Under the pieces are notes generated by a model. It did not search any database. It worked only from the letters and a program-made list of their open reading frames with translations, and was not told the origin of the DNA. Made by a program: the position numbers and the translations under genes. DNA of 20,552 nt. It comes from a virus. Below are positions 8,730 to 15,896 of this stretch, piece after piece. Position 1 is the stretch's first letter. The number at the start of each line of letters is the position of its first letter. The DNA is taken from the IMG/VR virus record IMGVR_UViG_3300032829_000044, positions 1 to 20,552 of that record; one strand, 5' to 3'.

Positions 8730-10372
8730 TAGATATTGAGGGATCACATCCTCAGATTCCAACATCTTTTGTAACCGATAGTGGAACCGCTGTCCCAATA
8801 GCCAACGTCCTAGAAATTCTTGGGACTACCGTTGCTGCACACGGGATTCCAGTGCGAACGACAGGAGCCGCTAATATCGTCACTGTTCAGGCTCAATACG
8901 CATCTGCAAATGCAACAACCGATGCAACAAAAGCTGGATTTTCCTCATTCAATTCATCTCAATTTACTGTTGATGCCAATGGATTTGTCTCTATTTCAGC
9001 ATCAGGTGAAGGATCTTTTCAAGTTGACGCTTCGACTGCTCCAGGAACAAATCCAGTTTTACCTAACGGTTCGGGGATTGTAACAGTTACGGGAGGTCAA
9101 GTAGCCGCAGGAACTACAGCTAATGTAATTCAAACAAATTCTCTTGCCGCGAATACCTACACCATCCAAATCCAAAGAAGCCAGGCAGTTGGTGTATCAA
9201 CCGTGGGGGATAACGGAGTTTCTCACTTCAATTCCACTTATTTTACTGTGGATTCCAATGGATTTGTCTCTATTAATGGCTCTGCAATTGGGGAGACAAT
9301 TACCGGAAACGTTGGAGGTGCTCTTTCTCCAACAGCGGGTAACTGGAATATCCTCGGAACATCAACGGCTGCTGGAAGCACTCCAGTCCAAACCTCCGGA
9401 TCTGTTAGCACTCTGACTGTCCAAGTGCAAAAATCACAAGCAATTGCTGCAACAGATGCAACTAAAGTCGGATTAGCAGCCTTTGACTCGGCAAGATTCA
9501 CAGTAGATGGAAATGGTTTCGTTTCTATCAATGGATCTGGAATTGGAGAGACGATTACAGGTCAGTCAGGTGGAGCTCTTAGCCCAACTTCCGGTAACTG
9601 GAATATATTTGGTGCCTCAACAGCCGCAGGAACAAGTCCAGTTACGACATCTGGTTCAGTTAGCACTTTGACCGTAAACGTTCAGAAATCTCAAGCCATA
9701 GCATCAACAGATGCAACAAAGATTGGCTTGGCTGCATTTGATTCATCTAGCTTTAGTGTAGATGCAAATGGATTCGTGACTTTAAAAGGTGGGTCTGAAG
9801 CTATCGACTCAATCGGTGTAGATGCTACATCTGGTACTGGTACCAATCCAGTCTTACCCGATGCAAATGGATTGGTGACAGTTAATGGGGTGAGAGTAGC
9901 TGCGGGAACTAATCCTATTAGAACTGTTTCTACTGCTCCCAATCTTTACCAAATTCAATTACAGACATCTCAGGCAATAGCTTCCACAGATGCTACAAAA
10001 GTTGGTGTATGTAATTTTAATTCTGCTCAATTTACAGTAGATTCCAATGGTTTTGTTTCAATTACTAACTTTTCTCCATTTGCTTATACCACTGTCAATC
10101 ATGCTCAATCTCCCTATACCGTGCTAAGTACTGATGAATATATTTCATGCGATCCATCAAGTGGAACGATTTCAATTTTACTTCCTAACGCCCCAACAAC
10201 TTATCGAGAATTTGTCATCAAAGATAGAACTGGTAATGCCTCTACGAGCAATATTTCTGTGACAACAGTAGGTGGCGCAGTGACCATTGATGGTCAAACA
10301 ACCTACACTCTTTCCGGAAATTACGGATCAATTAGTTTATTATTTAATGGCACAAGTTATGAGGTATATTAA
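8711..10372 (+). CDS. Repeat-built tail fibre protein (553 aa)
   Basis: GAGGTGAGGT precedes the ATG. After an N-terminal ~70-residue module come five copies of a motif (S/T)DATK.G...F(D/N)S..F(T/S)VD.NGFV(S/T), separated by two linker types. The C-terminal ~90 residues (after SPYTVLSTDEYISCDPSSG) contain TISILLPNAPTTYREFVIKD, a glycine/threonine-rich beta region and FNGTSYEVY. This tip is typical of fibre tips in marine and environmental phages. The stop shares an A with the next ATG (TAATG). Likely a trimeric receptor-binding or fibre-shaft protein. Confidence 0.75.
   Translation: MSQAGLVDIEGSHPQIPTSFVTDSGTAVPIANVLEILGTTVAAHGIPVRTTGAANIVTVQAQYASANATTDATKAGFSSFNSSQFTVDANGFVSISASGEGSFQVDASTAPGTNPVLPNGSGIVTVTGGQVAAGTTANVIQTNSLAANTYTIQIQRSQAVGVSTVGDNGVSHFNSTYFTVDSNGFVSINGSAIGETITGNVGGALSPTAGNWNILGTSTAAGSTPVQTSGSVSTLTVQVQKSQAIAATDATKVGLAAFDSARFTVDGNGFVSINGSGIGETITGQSGGALSPTSGNWNIFGASTAAGTSPVTTSGSVSTLTVNVQKSQAIASTDATKIGLAAFDSSSFSVDANGFVTLKGGSEAIDSIGVDATSGTGTNPVLPDANGLVTVNGVRVAAGTNPIRTVSTAPNLYQIQLQTSQAIASTDATKVGVCNFNSAQFTVDSNGFVSITNFSPFAYTTVNHAQSPYTVLSTDEYISCDPSSGTISILLPNAPTTYREFVIKDRTGNASTSNISVTTVGGAVTIDGQTTYTLSGNYGSISLLFNGTSYEVY
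8917..10080 (+). repeat. Internal protein-coding repeats of the tail fibre, order B-A-A-B
   Basis: The VD.NGFVS motif recurs five times with a period of about 82-95 residues (near 8962, 9247, 9499, 9754 and 10036). Two linkers are of type A (ETITG..GGALSPT.GNWNI, then STAAG..PV.TSGSVSTLTV) and two of type B (GTNPVLP...G.VTV.G..VAAGT, then Y.IQ(I/L)Q.SQA). The linkers occur in the order B-A-A-B. Related DNA blocks such as 'acagatgcaac' recur, so units can recombine to lengthen or shorten the fibre. Confidence 0.7.
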
Positions 10373-11664
10373 TGGCTTACCGAAATTATAGTGTGGCTAA
10401 TGGTTTTACAGTCGATCCAGCTGGAAACGGGGATTTTAAAACAATTGCGGCTGCCTTAACAGCAGCTTCAAGTCGAGGTGGCTCTGGAAGAATAATATTA
10501 ATGCCAGGAACTTATTCGGAAAATCCAGCTCTTGTTGCTGGATGGAATATAGAATCTTTCGTTGGCGATGGAATAACGCCTACAGTCACAATATCAGGTA
10601 CCTGTTCTTTTAGTTCAGTAGGAACGGTATGTATTAGCGGTGTTCGTCTTGCTTCTAATGGTGCAGAATTTCTTACGGTGACGGGTAGCGCAGCATCTGT
10701 AGTGAATTTATATAATTGTTATTTAACTACAGCTTTTGATCCTGGAATAACATATTCTTCCAGTTCTTCAAGCTCAGGAATAACTATTAGTTACTGCCGA
10801 TGTGATATATCTGCCTCAGCAAAAAAATTCTTCGCACATTCAAGTGCAGGAACTCTGAATATAATTCACAGCATTTGTACTAATAGCGGAGCATCCACAA
10901 CAGCAAGTACCTGCTCCTCAGGTGTTATAGGATGTCTTTTCTCACAAATAGCATTTCCCATAACTACTTCAAGCACAGGTGTTTTTTCAGGGAATGAAAC
11001 TTCTTTTAACACTGGAGCATTCAATACAACTCCTGTTACATGTGGTGGTGGAACAAGTTCTGGTATTCTCTGTGATTTTAATGGTGGTACAGCCTCGGCT
11101 TTATCTGTAGGCGGAACGCTTGGTTTAACTCAATGTACAATTGGGAGCTCAAATACTAATGCCGTTACAGGTGCAGGAACATTAACCTATTCTAATATTG
11201 CATTTAGCAGTACATCTTCCAAGATTAATGTCACAACTCAAACAGGTGGAGTTGGCTATGGAGGAGTCGTTCAAGCACCTTCTGCTGGATTTATCGGTGA
11301 AAGAATTGAAAATACAGCCACTTCTGTTGCAATGACATCAAACACCCCAAAGACAGTCACAAGTATTAGTTTAACAGCTGGTGTATGGGACGTTTCTGGT
11401 TTAGCTGCTACCATTGCAACAGGCGGAACTGCCCTTGCTCAAGCATTTGTTGTTAATATTAGCACGACAGATAATACTGTTGTAGGAACTGCTGGGATAC
11501 AAACATTCCAAACTAATGTGGCTGCTACTGTACTTTCTGGAAGCGTTCCTGCATATAGAGTCACATTAACAGCAACTACGACATATTATTTAGTGTGCAA
11601 TGTCGTTTACACATCTACTACAGCACCAACAAATGGAAGACTTTCCGCAACAAGAGTGGGATGA
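10372..11664 (+). CDS. Tail-spike-like pectin-lyase-fold protein (430 aa)
   Basis: The N-terminus V.PAGNGDFKTIAAALTAA followed by GGSGRIILMPGTYSEN is the classic entry to a right-handed parallel beta helix (pectin-lyase/pectinesterase-like). Short Ser/Thr/Cys/Gly-rich coils follow through residue ~300. The C-terminal ~130 residues form a beta-sandwich-like head (PKTVTSISLTAGVWDVSGLA ... RLSATRVG), a trimerisation or binding domain frequent at fibre ends. No catalytic triad is evident, so polysaccharide cleavage is not shown. Its ATG overlaps the previous stop and its TGA overlaps the next start, so fibre, spike and glycosyltransferase genes are coupled. Confidence 0.75.
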   Translation: MAYRNYSVANGFTVDPAGNGDFKTIAAALTAASSRGGSGRIILMPGTYSENPALVAGWNIESFVGDGITPTVTISGTCSFSSVGTVCISGVRLASNGAEFLTVTGSAASVVNLYNCYLTTAFDPGITYSSSSSSSGITISYCRCDISASAKKFFAHSSAGTLNIIHSICTNSGASTTASTCSSGVIGCLFSQIAFPITTSSTGVFSGNETSFNTGAFNTTPVTCGGGTSSGILCDFNGGTASALSVGGTLGLTQCTIGSSNTNAVTGAGTLTYSNIAFSSTSSKINVTTQTGGVGYGGVVQAPSAGFIGERIENTATSVAMTSNTPKTVTSISLTAGVWDVSGLAATIATGGTALAQAFVVNISTTDNTVVGTAGIQTFQTNVAATVLSGSVPAYRVTLTATTTYYLVCNVVYTSTTAPTNGRLSATRVG

Positions 11665-12551
11665 TTATTATGAAAAAATTATTGAGTTTTCTTTTTTGTC
11701 TTTTTATTACTTCATGTTGTGCTTATCAATACGATTTATCAATCTGCACAATTTTTCGTGATGAAGCTCCATATTTGAAAGAATGGATTGAATATCATCG
11801 ATTGCTAGGAGTACAGCATTTCTATTTATGTAATCATAATAGTTTAGATAATTATAACGAAGTTTTAGATCATTATATTAAAGAAGGAATTGTAGAATTA
11901 AAAGAAATCTCAGATAGTCCAAAAGCTGATCTTGCTGATTTCACGTTTAATTTTCAGACTAAATGGTATACCGAATGCCTTGTTAAAGCAAAAGATCAGA
12001 GTAAATGGGTTGCTTTTTTAGATTCTGATGAATTTTTATGCCTACTAGATGGAAATAATTTAGTTGATTTCTTAAAAAATTATGAAGAATTCGGTGGTGT
12101 TTCTTTGAATTGGTTCTTTTTCGGAACATCAAATATTCAACAATTATGTCCGAATAAATTAATGATAGAACAATTAACTTGTTGTTCTCTTCACTCTAAT
12201 GAGAATTTCACATTATTAAAATGCATTGTTCAACCTAGATATGTCTCACAATTTCGAAGTCCGCATTTTGCTGATTTCTTACCTGGATATTTTGCTGTTA
12301 ATACAAATCAAGAACCTCTTCTAAATGAACCTTGGAAAGGTGTCCTTCTTTTCGATAAATTAAGGATTAATCATTACTGGACAAGGGAGGAAGAATACTT
12401 CTGGAAAGTAAAAATCCCACGTCAAATTCAATTGCATGGTCAAACTGAAACTGCCATGTCTTTTTATGTCGATTTTAATAAATCAGAAAATTTTGACATT
12501 CAGAAATTCGTTCCAGAGCTAAGGAAAAAAATGGGATACGATAAAAAGTAA
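11661..12551 (+). CDS. Glycosyltransferase family 92/GT-A-type protein with lipoprotein-like signal (296 aa)
   Basis: The start at 11661 forms an ATGA overlap with the spike gene; ATG 11670 is a possible alternative. Residues 4-22 are a signal sequence (MKKLLSFLFCLFITSCCAYQ) with lipobox ITSC at 16-19. The core LSICTIFRDEAPYLKEWIEY followed by HRLLGVQHFYLCNHNSLDNY is the GT92/Glyco_tranf_2_4 signature. WVAFLDSDEF (117-125) supplies the acidic DxD-like metal motif. A later HYW motif is also present. The family transfers sugars from nucleotide sugars. An exported, possibly membrane-anchored enzyme is odd because those donors are cytoplasmic. It may modify host surface glycans or be an acquired host gene. 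Confidence 0.75.
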   Translation: MIIMKKLLSFLFCLFITSCCAYQYDLSICTIFRDEAPYLKEWIEYHRLLGVQHFYLCNHNSLDNYNEVLDHYIKEGIVELKEISDSPKADLADFTFNFQTKWYTECLVKAKDQSKWVAFLDSDEFLCLLDGNNLVDFLKNYEEFGGVSLNWFFFGTSNIQQLCPNKLMIEQLTCCSLHSNENFTLLKCIVQPRYVSQFRSPHFADFLPGYFAVNTNQEPLLNEPWKGVLLFDKLRINHYWTREEEYFWKVKIPRQIQLHGQTETAMSFYVDFNKSENFDIQKFVPELRKKMGYDKK

Positions 12552-12577
12552 TCGAAAAAACAAGTAAGAGGTGCTGA

Positions 12578-12781
12578 ATGTATTGTCTATTATTACTTAT
12601 TCCGTTGATCACAAGCTGTCAATATATTCCAGATATGGCAAAAGATATTGAAAGTATAGAAACGGATACGGCGATTAGATTAGAAGTTTCAAGAGACACT
12701 TTCCAAAAGGAAACTGATCTTGATATAAGTATCAATGTACAAAACAAAGATATACCACAACCTAGCCAAAAGGATAAATAA
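12578..12781 (+). CDS. Small lipoprotein (67 aa)
   Basis: The N-terminal MYCLLLLIPLITSC is a short hydrophobic signal with lipobox ITSC, so lipidation at Cys14 is likely. The remainder is polar and acidic, ending PQPSQKDK. AAGAGGTGCTGA lies before the ATG. The lipobox equals that of the glycosyltransferase just upstream. Size and lipidation would fit an outer-membrane spanin (Rz1-like) or a superinfection-exclusion lipoprotein, but no inner-membrane partner or endolysin is seen beside it. Confidence 0.6.
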   Translation: MYCLLLLIPLITSCQYIPDMAKDIESIETDTAIRLEVSRDTFQKETDLDISINVQNKDIPQPSQKDK

Positions 12782-12784
12782 GCC

Positions 12785-12940
12785 ATGCCACTAGTAAAAG
12801 GAAAAGGCGAAAAAGCTATTCGTCAAAACATTGAGACGGAAATGAAAGTTGGCGGCCGCCCAAGAAAACAAGCGGTAGCTATTGCTCTTAATGAAGCTCG
12901 TAAATCAGGAGCTAAAATACCAAGAAAAGGAAGGAAATAA
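12785..12940 (+). CDS. Small basic phage protein, DUF6496-like (51 aa)
   Basis: The frame reads MPLVKGKGEKAIRQNIETEM then KVGGRPRKQAVAIALNEARK, ending in a basic tail KSGAKIPRKGRK. The pattern MP(L/V).G.....I..N...E...G.P.KQA(V/I)AIA.....K matches a small protein recurrent in phage genomes (DUF6496-type, recalled rather than searched). It starts three bases after the lipoprotein stop and its TAA overlaps the next ATG. High net positive charge suggests DNA or RNA contact. Function unknown. Confidence 0.7.
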   Translation: MPLVKGKGEKAIRQNIETEMKVGGRPRKQAVAIALNEARKSGAKIPRKGRK

Positions 12941-13071
12941 TGGATAAAGCAATCAAAAAAGAGAAGAAAGCCATGGATAAGGGGATGAATCATCTTATCA
13001 AGATGGATAAAAAAAATGATAAAAAGATGGAAAAGATGGAAAAAATGAAAATGCATCACAAGAAAAAATAA
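12940..13071 (+). CDS. Tiny Met/Lys-rich phage protein (43 aa)
   Basis: The 43-residue product starts MDKAIKKEKKAMDKGMNHLI and continues with repeated K(M)(D/E)K units, ending MHHKKKK-like. Similar Lys/Met/Asp helical micro-proteins follow DUF6496-like genes in some phages, by recollection. The start overlaps the preceding stop as TAATG, strong support for translation coupling. Composition predicts an extended charged helix. Function unknown. Confidence 0.55.
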   Translation: MDKAIKKEKKAMDKGMNHLIKMDKKNDKKMEKMEKMKMHHKKK

Positions 13072-13090
13072 TTTTTTCTGGATTTTTCAG

Positions 13091-13124
13091 AGGGATCCCT
13101 ATAGGATGTTTTTTCTTTAGGGAT
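13091..13124 (+). terminator. Weak hairpin/possible terminator or leader structure
   Basis: Downstream of the tiny basic genes ATCC-CTATA-GGAT (13095-13107) is followed by G and six T residues, a weak intrinsic terminator. An alternative longer pairing joins ATCCCTA (13095-13101) with TAGGGAT (13118-13124), just before the phosphoesterase start. AGGGATCCCT at 13091-13100 is also a perfect palindrome. Which fold forms is unclear. Confidence 0.3.
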
Positions 13125-13130
13125 TATTTT

Positions 13131-13802
13131 ATGATTATTGATTGTATCGGATGTCTCCATGGTTATCATCCTAGACTAGAAGGCGGAGACCTTCTAATTA
13201 TCACTGGAGACTTAACAGCTAGAGATCAGCCATTCGAGTTAATTGGATTTATGTTGTGGCTTGATAAACAAGAATATCGCAAAAAGATATTCATCTCTGG
13301 CAATCATGACATGCTTCATGAAAAAAATCCTATTAAAATTTGTCCCGAAGTCCTTCCCCCTAATACAGAATATCTCTGTGATTCAGGAACAACATTTGAA
13401 GGTTTCAAGATTTGGGGTTCTCCTTGGTCTCATCGTTTTAAAGGAATCAATCCCAATTGCACAGCTTTTACTTATTTAAATGAGCAATTGCATTATGATG
13501 AACATATAGCCATTATTCCTCGTGAAACAGATATATTGATAACTCATGAGCCTGCCTTTGGTGTTCTTGATGGAATTCCTAATGAAGATGGATCGCTTTT
13601 TCATGTAGGAAATAAAGGACTATACGGTTGGTTAAAATATGTAGAAAGACCAAAATTACATGTATTTAGTCACATTCATGAAGCTTATGGTACAGAAGAG
13701 CATTTTCCTACTTACGATGATAAAATGATGATATCTGTAAACTGTTCGATAATGAATGAAATGTACAAGCCCGTGAATAGGCCCGTGAGAATAACTCTAT
13801 GA
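13131..13802 (+). CDS. MPPED-type calcineurin-like metallophosphoesterase with altered DxH motif (223 aa)
   Basis: The order of motifs matches the MPPED1/MPPED2 (239FB) branch of calcineurin-like phosphoesterases: LEGGDLLIITGDLT (GD at 26-27), FISGNHD (57-60), an insert FEGFKIWGSPW (89-99), DILITHEP (H139), HVFSHIHEAYG (HIH 181-183) and a C-terminal NCSIMNEMYKPVNRPV. Normal length. The first motif should be D-x-H (usually SDLHG or SDTHG) but reads GCLHG, with Cys8 replacing the metal-ligand Asp. Activity may therefore be changed or lost. Substrates of this family are cyclic nucleotides or phosphodiesters; the in vivo substrate is unknown. A weak AGGG ribosome site precedes the ATG. Confidence 0.85.
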   Translation: MIIDCIGCLHGYHPRLEGGDLLIITGDLTARDQPFELIGFMLWLDKQEYRKKIFISGNHDMLHEKNPIKICPEVLPPNTEYLCDSGTTFEGFKIWGSPWSHRFKGINPNCTAFTYLNEQLHYDEHIAIIPRETDILITHEPAFGVLDGIPNEDGSLFHVGNKGLYGWLKYVERPKLHVFSHIHEAYGTEEHFPTYDDKMMISVNCSIMNEMYKPVNRPVRITL

Positions 13803-13835
13803 GGGTTTGCAGCCTTCATAGAGTTCTATTTTATT
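13793..13835. terminator. Strong hairpin between converging genes
   Basis: AACTCTATGA (13793-13802) pairs perfectly with TCATAGAGTT (13816-13825). The stem extends inward with one G-T wobble and two G-C pairs, and TCTATTTTATTTC follows. It lies between the plus-strand phosphoesterase, whose TGA is inside the 5' arm, and the minus-strand exonuclease. It likely terminates plus-strand transcription and may act bidirectionally, although the run of T is imperfect. Confidence 0.7.
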
Positions 13836-14700
13836 TCTTTTCATCTACCAAGATTTTCCAACTAGTGATAGATGCTTTGCGATATTTTTCAAGATCAACG
13901 CCCTTCATTTCTGGTATCTCGTCATAAGCCACTCTTCCTTTCATGGATGTTTTTATGACTTTTATTCCGTGACCAATGCAACATTGATCACCACACAATT
14001 GGATAATCTTTCTTCTAAGATAATCCTTTTTTTCCTCCAAAGATTTAATTGTTGCATCAGTTTCTTGATACATACGGGAATATTCTCGCCAATCTAGATT
14101 GTCTTTCATATCCATAAAATCTGAATCTTGAAGGGGGGGGGGCTCAAAATAGGCCACTTTTCTCCAAAAATCACTAGATTTTGGCATAAATTTATTGATG
14201 AATTCTTTATCTGGTAGCACTTCAATACAAATTCCTTCTCGGCCATTATAGCTATAATAGAAACATTTTTCAGCTCTAGTGACAAGCAACTGATGTTGTA
14301 TTTGATCTTTATAATATTGTGGTATTTCTCCTTTTGAAGCCATTTCATGCAATTTGGCACCTCCACATTTGATTTCAAGAATGTGGTTACCAAGTTGAGA
14401 TATTCCATCCAAAGAAGCTCCAAGAAATTCAAATTCTGAGCTTTCTACTACAATAGGCTGCATTTGAATTCCATATTGCTCAATGAATTGTGATCGAGCT
14501 TCTGGCTCTAACCTCTTACCTCTTTCCATAGCATCGTTGGACTTTTGTTCTTCAATGAGACCAAGCTTTCTTTGCCAGCATTTATATGGAGTCACCCAAG
14601 GATTATTTCCTAGAATGCAAGAGGCATCTGTTGCTGTGATGACTGTCTTTCTCCAAGACAGCCATTCTGGTGAACCTTGTTCTAGTTTTATTTCTTTCAT
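13831..14700 (-). CDS. YqaJ/lambda-type viral 5'-3' exonuclease (289 aa)
   Basis: Typical YqaJ fold: QGSPEWLSWRK.VITATDASC (8-28), MERGKRLEPEAR (58-69), LGASLDG with catalytic D98, LEIKC with E109 and K111, and DQIQHQLLV (132-140). It degrades the 5' strand of DNA ends to make single-stranded tails. The ATG overlaps the stop of the ERF gene as TAATG, so the two form a coupled exonuclease-annealing (SynExo) pair. A run of ten C on the coding strand (14133-14142) encodes PPP at 187-189 after the catalytic core; slippage there would change the last ~100 residues. Confidence 0.9.
   Translation of the reverse strand: MKEIKLEQGSPEWLSWRKTVITATDASCILGNNPWVTPYKCWQRKLGLIEEQKSNDAMERGKRLEPEARSQFIEQYGIQMQPIVVESSEFEFLGASLDGISQLGNHILEIKCGGAKLHEMASKGEIPQYYKDQIQHQLLVTRAEKCFYYSYNGREGICIEVLPDKEFINKFMPKSSDFWRKVAYFEPPPLQDSDFMDMKDNLDWREYSRMYQETDATIKSLEEKKDYLRRKIIQLCGDQCCIGHGIKVIKTSMKGRVAYDEIPEMKGVDLEKYRKASITSWKILVDEKK
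14133..14142. repeat. Ten-base G/C homopolymer inside the exonuclease gene
   Basis: Ten consecutive G on the plus strand in a DNA otherwise poor in G/C. A one-base gain or loss shifts the exonuclease frame beyond residue ~189. It may be a slippage hot spot or a sequencing problem. Confidence 0.8.
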
Positions 14701-15377
14701 TATGCGATGGCCCTCTCTTGATCTTTCAAATACTTAATTTTAGCATTGAGAGAAACCATGCACTTCTCGAAACAATTTTTAGGAATATCCTGTATTGATT
14801 CGGCATTGAATGTTTTTTTAATCCATTCGCGAAAGGATTTGTTGCTATCCTCATCTAAGCTATTGATTAATGTTGTAAGAGCAACAATCTCACCCTTTCC
14901 TATTTTTTCTCCTGGATTAGATTGATTAGGAGGATTGCCATTTTGATTAGGAGGTGTGTTATTTTGCTGTGCTCTTCCTCGACCTACTGAAGTCTCACCA
15001 TCATCATCATCGTCGCATACAACGCCAACTAAAGCAGAAAGAGAGTATCTCCTTAGATAGGTAATTGCTGCACCAACACCTTGGCTATCATTCTTTGCTG
15101 GATTCAATGGAAGATAAGACTTAATCCATTGACCAGATGTATGAGCCAAAGTAGTCACCATGATGACTTGGTTCCTATCTGGCGCTAACTCGGTAGTCTG
15201 CATAACACAAAGACCGTATTTACTGAGAACTGGACGTGCTGCATCCCATACACTTCCTAAGTCTGCATAAGAACTTTTGAAGAAAGGGTTTATCTTATCT
15301 TTGATAGCGGCTTGCATTTCTCCTTGCGCTTTTGATAAAGCTGCGGCAAGTTCATTTATGAGTTCTGATTGAGACAT
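14700..15377 (-). CDS. erf: ERF-family single-strand annealing protein (225 aa)
   Basis: The ERF core is clear: INPFFKSSYADLGSVWDAAR (29-48), YGLCVMQTTE, then SQGVGAAITYLRRYSLSALV (98-117) and GVVCDDDDDGE. A Gln/Asn/Pro/Gly linker (136-152) leads to a C-terminal helical domain. ERF proteins bind single-stranded DNA and anneal complementary strands, as P22 Erf does. AAAGGA precedes the ATG. The downstream exonuclease shares an overlapping TAATG, and an intrinsic terminator lies 46 bases upstream, so this pair may have its own promoter or rely on readthrough or antitermination. Confidence 0.9.
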   Translation of the reverse strand: MSQSELINELAAALSKAQGEMQAAIKDKINPFFKSSYADLGSVWDAARPVLSKYGLCVMQTTELAPDRNQVIMVTTLAHTSGQWIKSYLPLNPAKNDSQGVGAAITYLRRYSLSALVGVVCDDDDDGETSVGRGRAQQNNTPPNQNGNPPNQSNPGEKIGKGEIVALTTLINSLDEDSNKSFREWIKKTFNAESIQDIPKNCFEKCMVSLNAKIKYLKDQERAIA

Positions 15378-15421
15378 ATGTTATTCCTTTATTTTTGTTT
15401 TTGATAGTCTTGGCGTTTCTC

Positions 15422-15601
15422 TTAAAAAAAGTCTCTCCAGGAGAGACCTAGGCAGTCCATACAATTTGAACAATTGCAATTTTGACTTGAATTTGTATCA
15501 TCTTCATCATGCTCCAAATTTACGTCATCTTCCTCATCTTCGATACCATGCAAAGACATTATCTCTGCATGGCTCCATTGACCCCAATAAGCTGTATTCA
15601 T
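15422..15601 (-). CDS. Small acidic protein with Cys cluster (59 aa)
   Basis: The product begins MNTAYWGQWSHAEIMSLHGI, then has an acidic stretch (EDEEDDVNLEHDEDD) and a cluster CNCSNCMDC (residues 42-50), suggesting metal binding. The ATG is two bases after the stop of the preceding minus-strand gene (TAATCATG), which implies translational coupling. Its last codons lie in an intrinsic terminator. Family not recognised. Confidence 0.6.
   Translation of the reverse strand: MNTAYWGQWSHAEIMSLHGIEDEEDDVNLEHDEDDTNSSQNCNCSNCMDCLGLSWRDFF
15424..15449 (-). terminator. Intrinsic terminator inside the 3' end of the 59-aa gene
   Basis: On the minus strand GTCTCTC-CTG-GAGAGAC is a perfect 7-bp stem with a 3-nt loop, followed directly by TTTTTTT. 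The stem and the T-run also encode the last residues of the upstream small protein. It should stop or attenuate transcription entering erf and the exonuclease. Confidence 0.85.
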
Positions 15602-15603
15602 GA

Positions 15604-15789
15604 TTAGATACCATACATGTACTCAATTTCATGAATTGCTTCAGCTTGCTTTTGTATTTCTCTGATCGCTGTTTCCATTAAGCTAGATGCAAAGGAATTA
15701 TAGTTCTCTGGCTTATTGATGAAGCTCTCTAACATTTTTGTTGTAGCAGAGATATTGGCGATCGCTGCTTTGATTTCATTGTTTTTCAT
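15604..15789 (-). CDS. Small helical phage protein (61 aa)
   Basis: A helical protein, MKNNEIKAAIANISATTKML through AIREIQKQAEAIHEIEYMYG, without signal or metal motif. AGGAG lies eight bases before the ATG. It is the first gene of the minus-strand early operon that runs into the 59-aa gene and then, past a terminator, into the recombination pair. Similar small proteins accompany phage recombination genes, but the function is unknown. Confidence 0.65.
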   Translation of the reverse strand: MKNNEIKAAIANISATTKMLESFINKPENYNSFASSLMETAIREIQKQAEAIHEIEYMYGI

Positions 15790-15803
15790 ATTCTATTCTC
15801 CTG

Positions 15804-15854
15804 TTGATTTCATACCACTTCATGTGATATACTTCTGACTGTATCGGAATTCCG
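15804..15854. promoter_or_regulatory. Divergent promoter/operator region of the HTH regulator
   Basis: On the plus strand TTGATT (15804-15809), 18 bases, and TATACT (15828-15833) form a sigma70-like promoter with an extended -10 (TGA before TATACT). A perfect 10-bp palindrome CGGAATTCCG (15845-15854) lies just past the expected transcription start. On the minus strand the same palindrome would lie between a weak TAGACA and GATACA pair. A regulator binding here could control both directions. Confidence 0.5.
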
Positions 15855-15896
15855 GATTTTTTGTCTACAAAAAGAAATAAAATAAAGGAAAATACT

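Noticed and set aside
9238-9942. Minus-strand open frames opposite the repeat fibre
   Set aside because: They recur with the repeat units and read as Pro/Val/Ala-rich shadows of the plus-strand gene.
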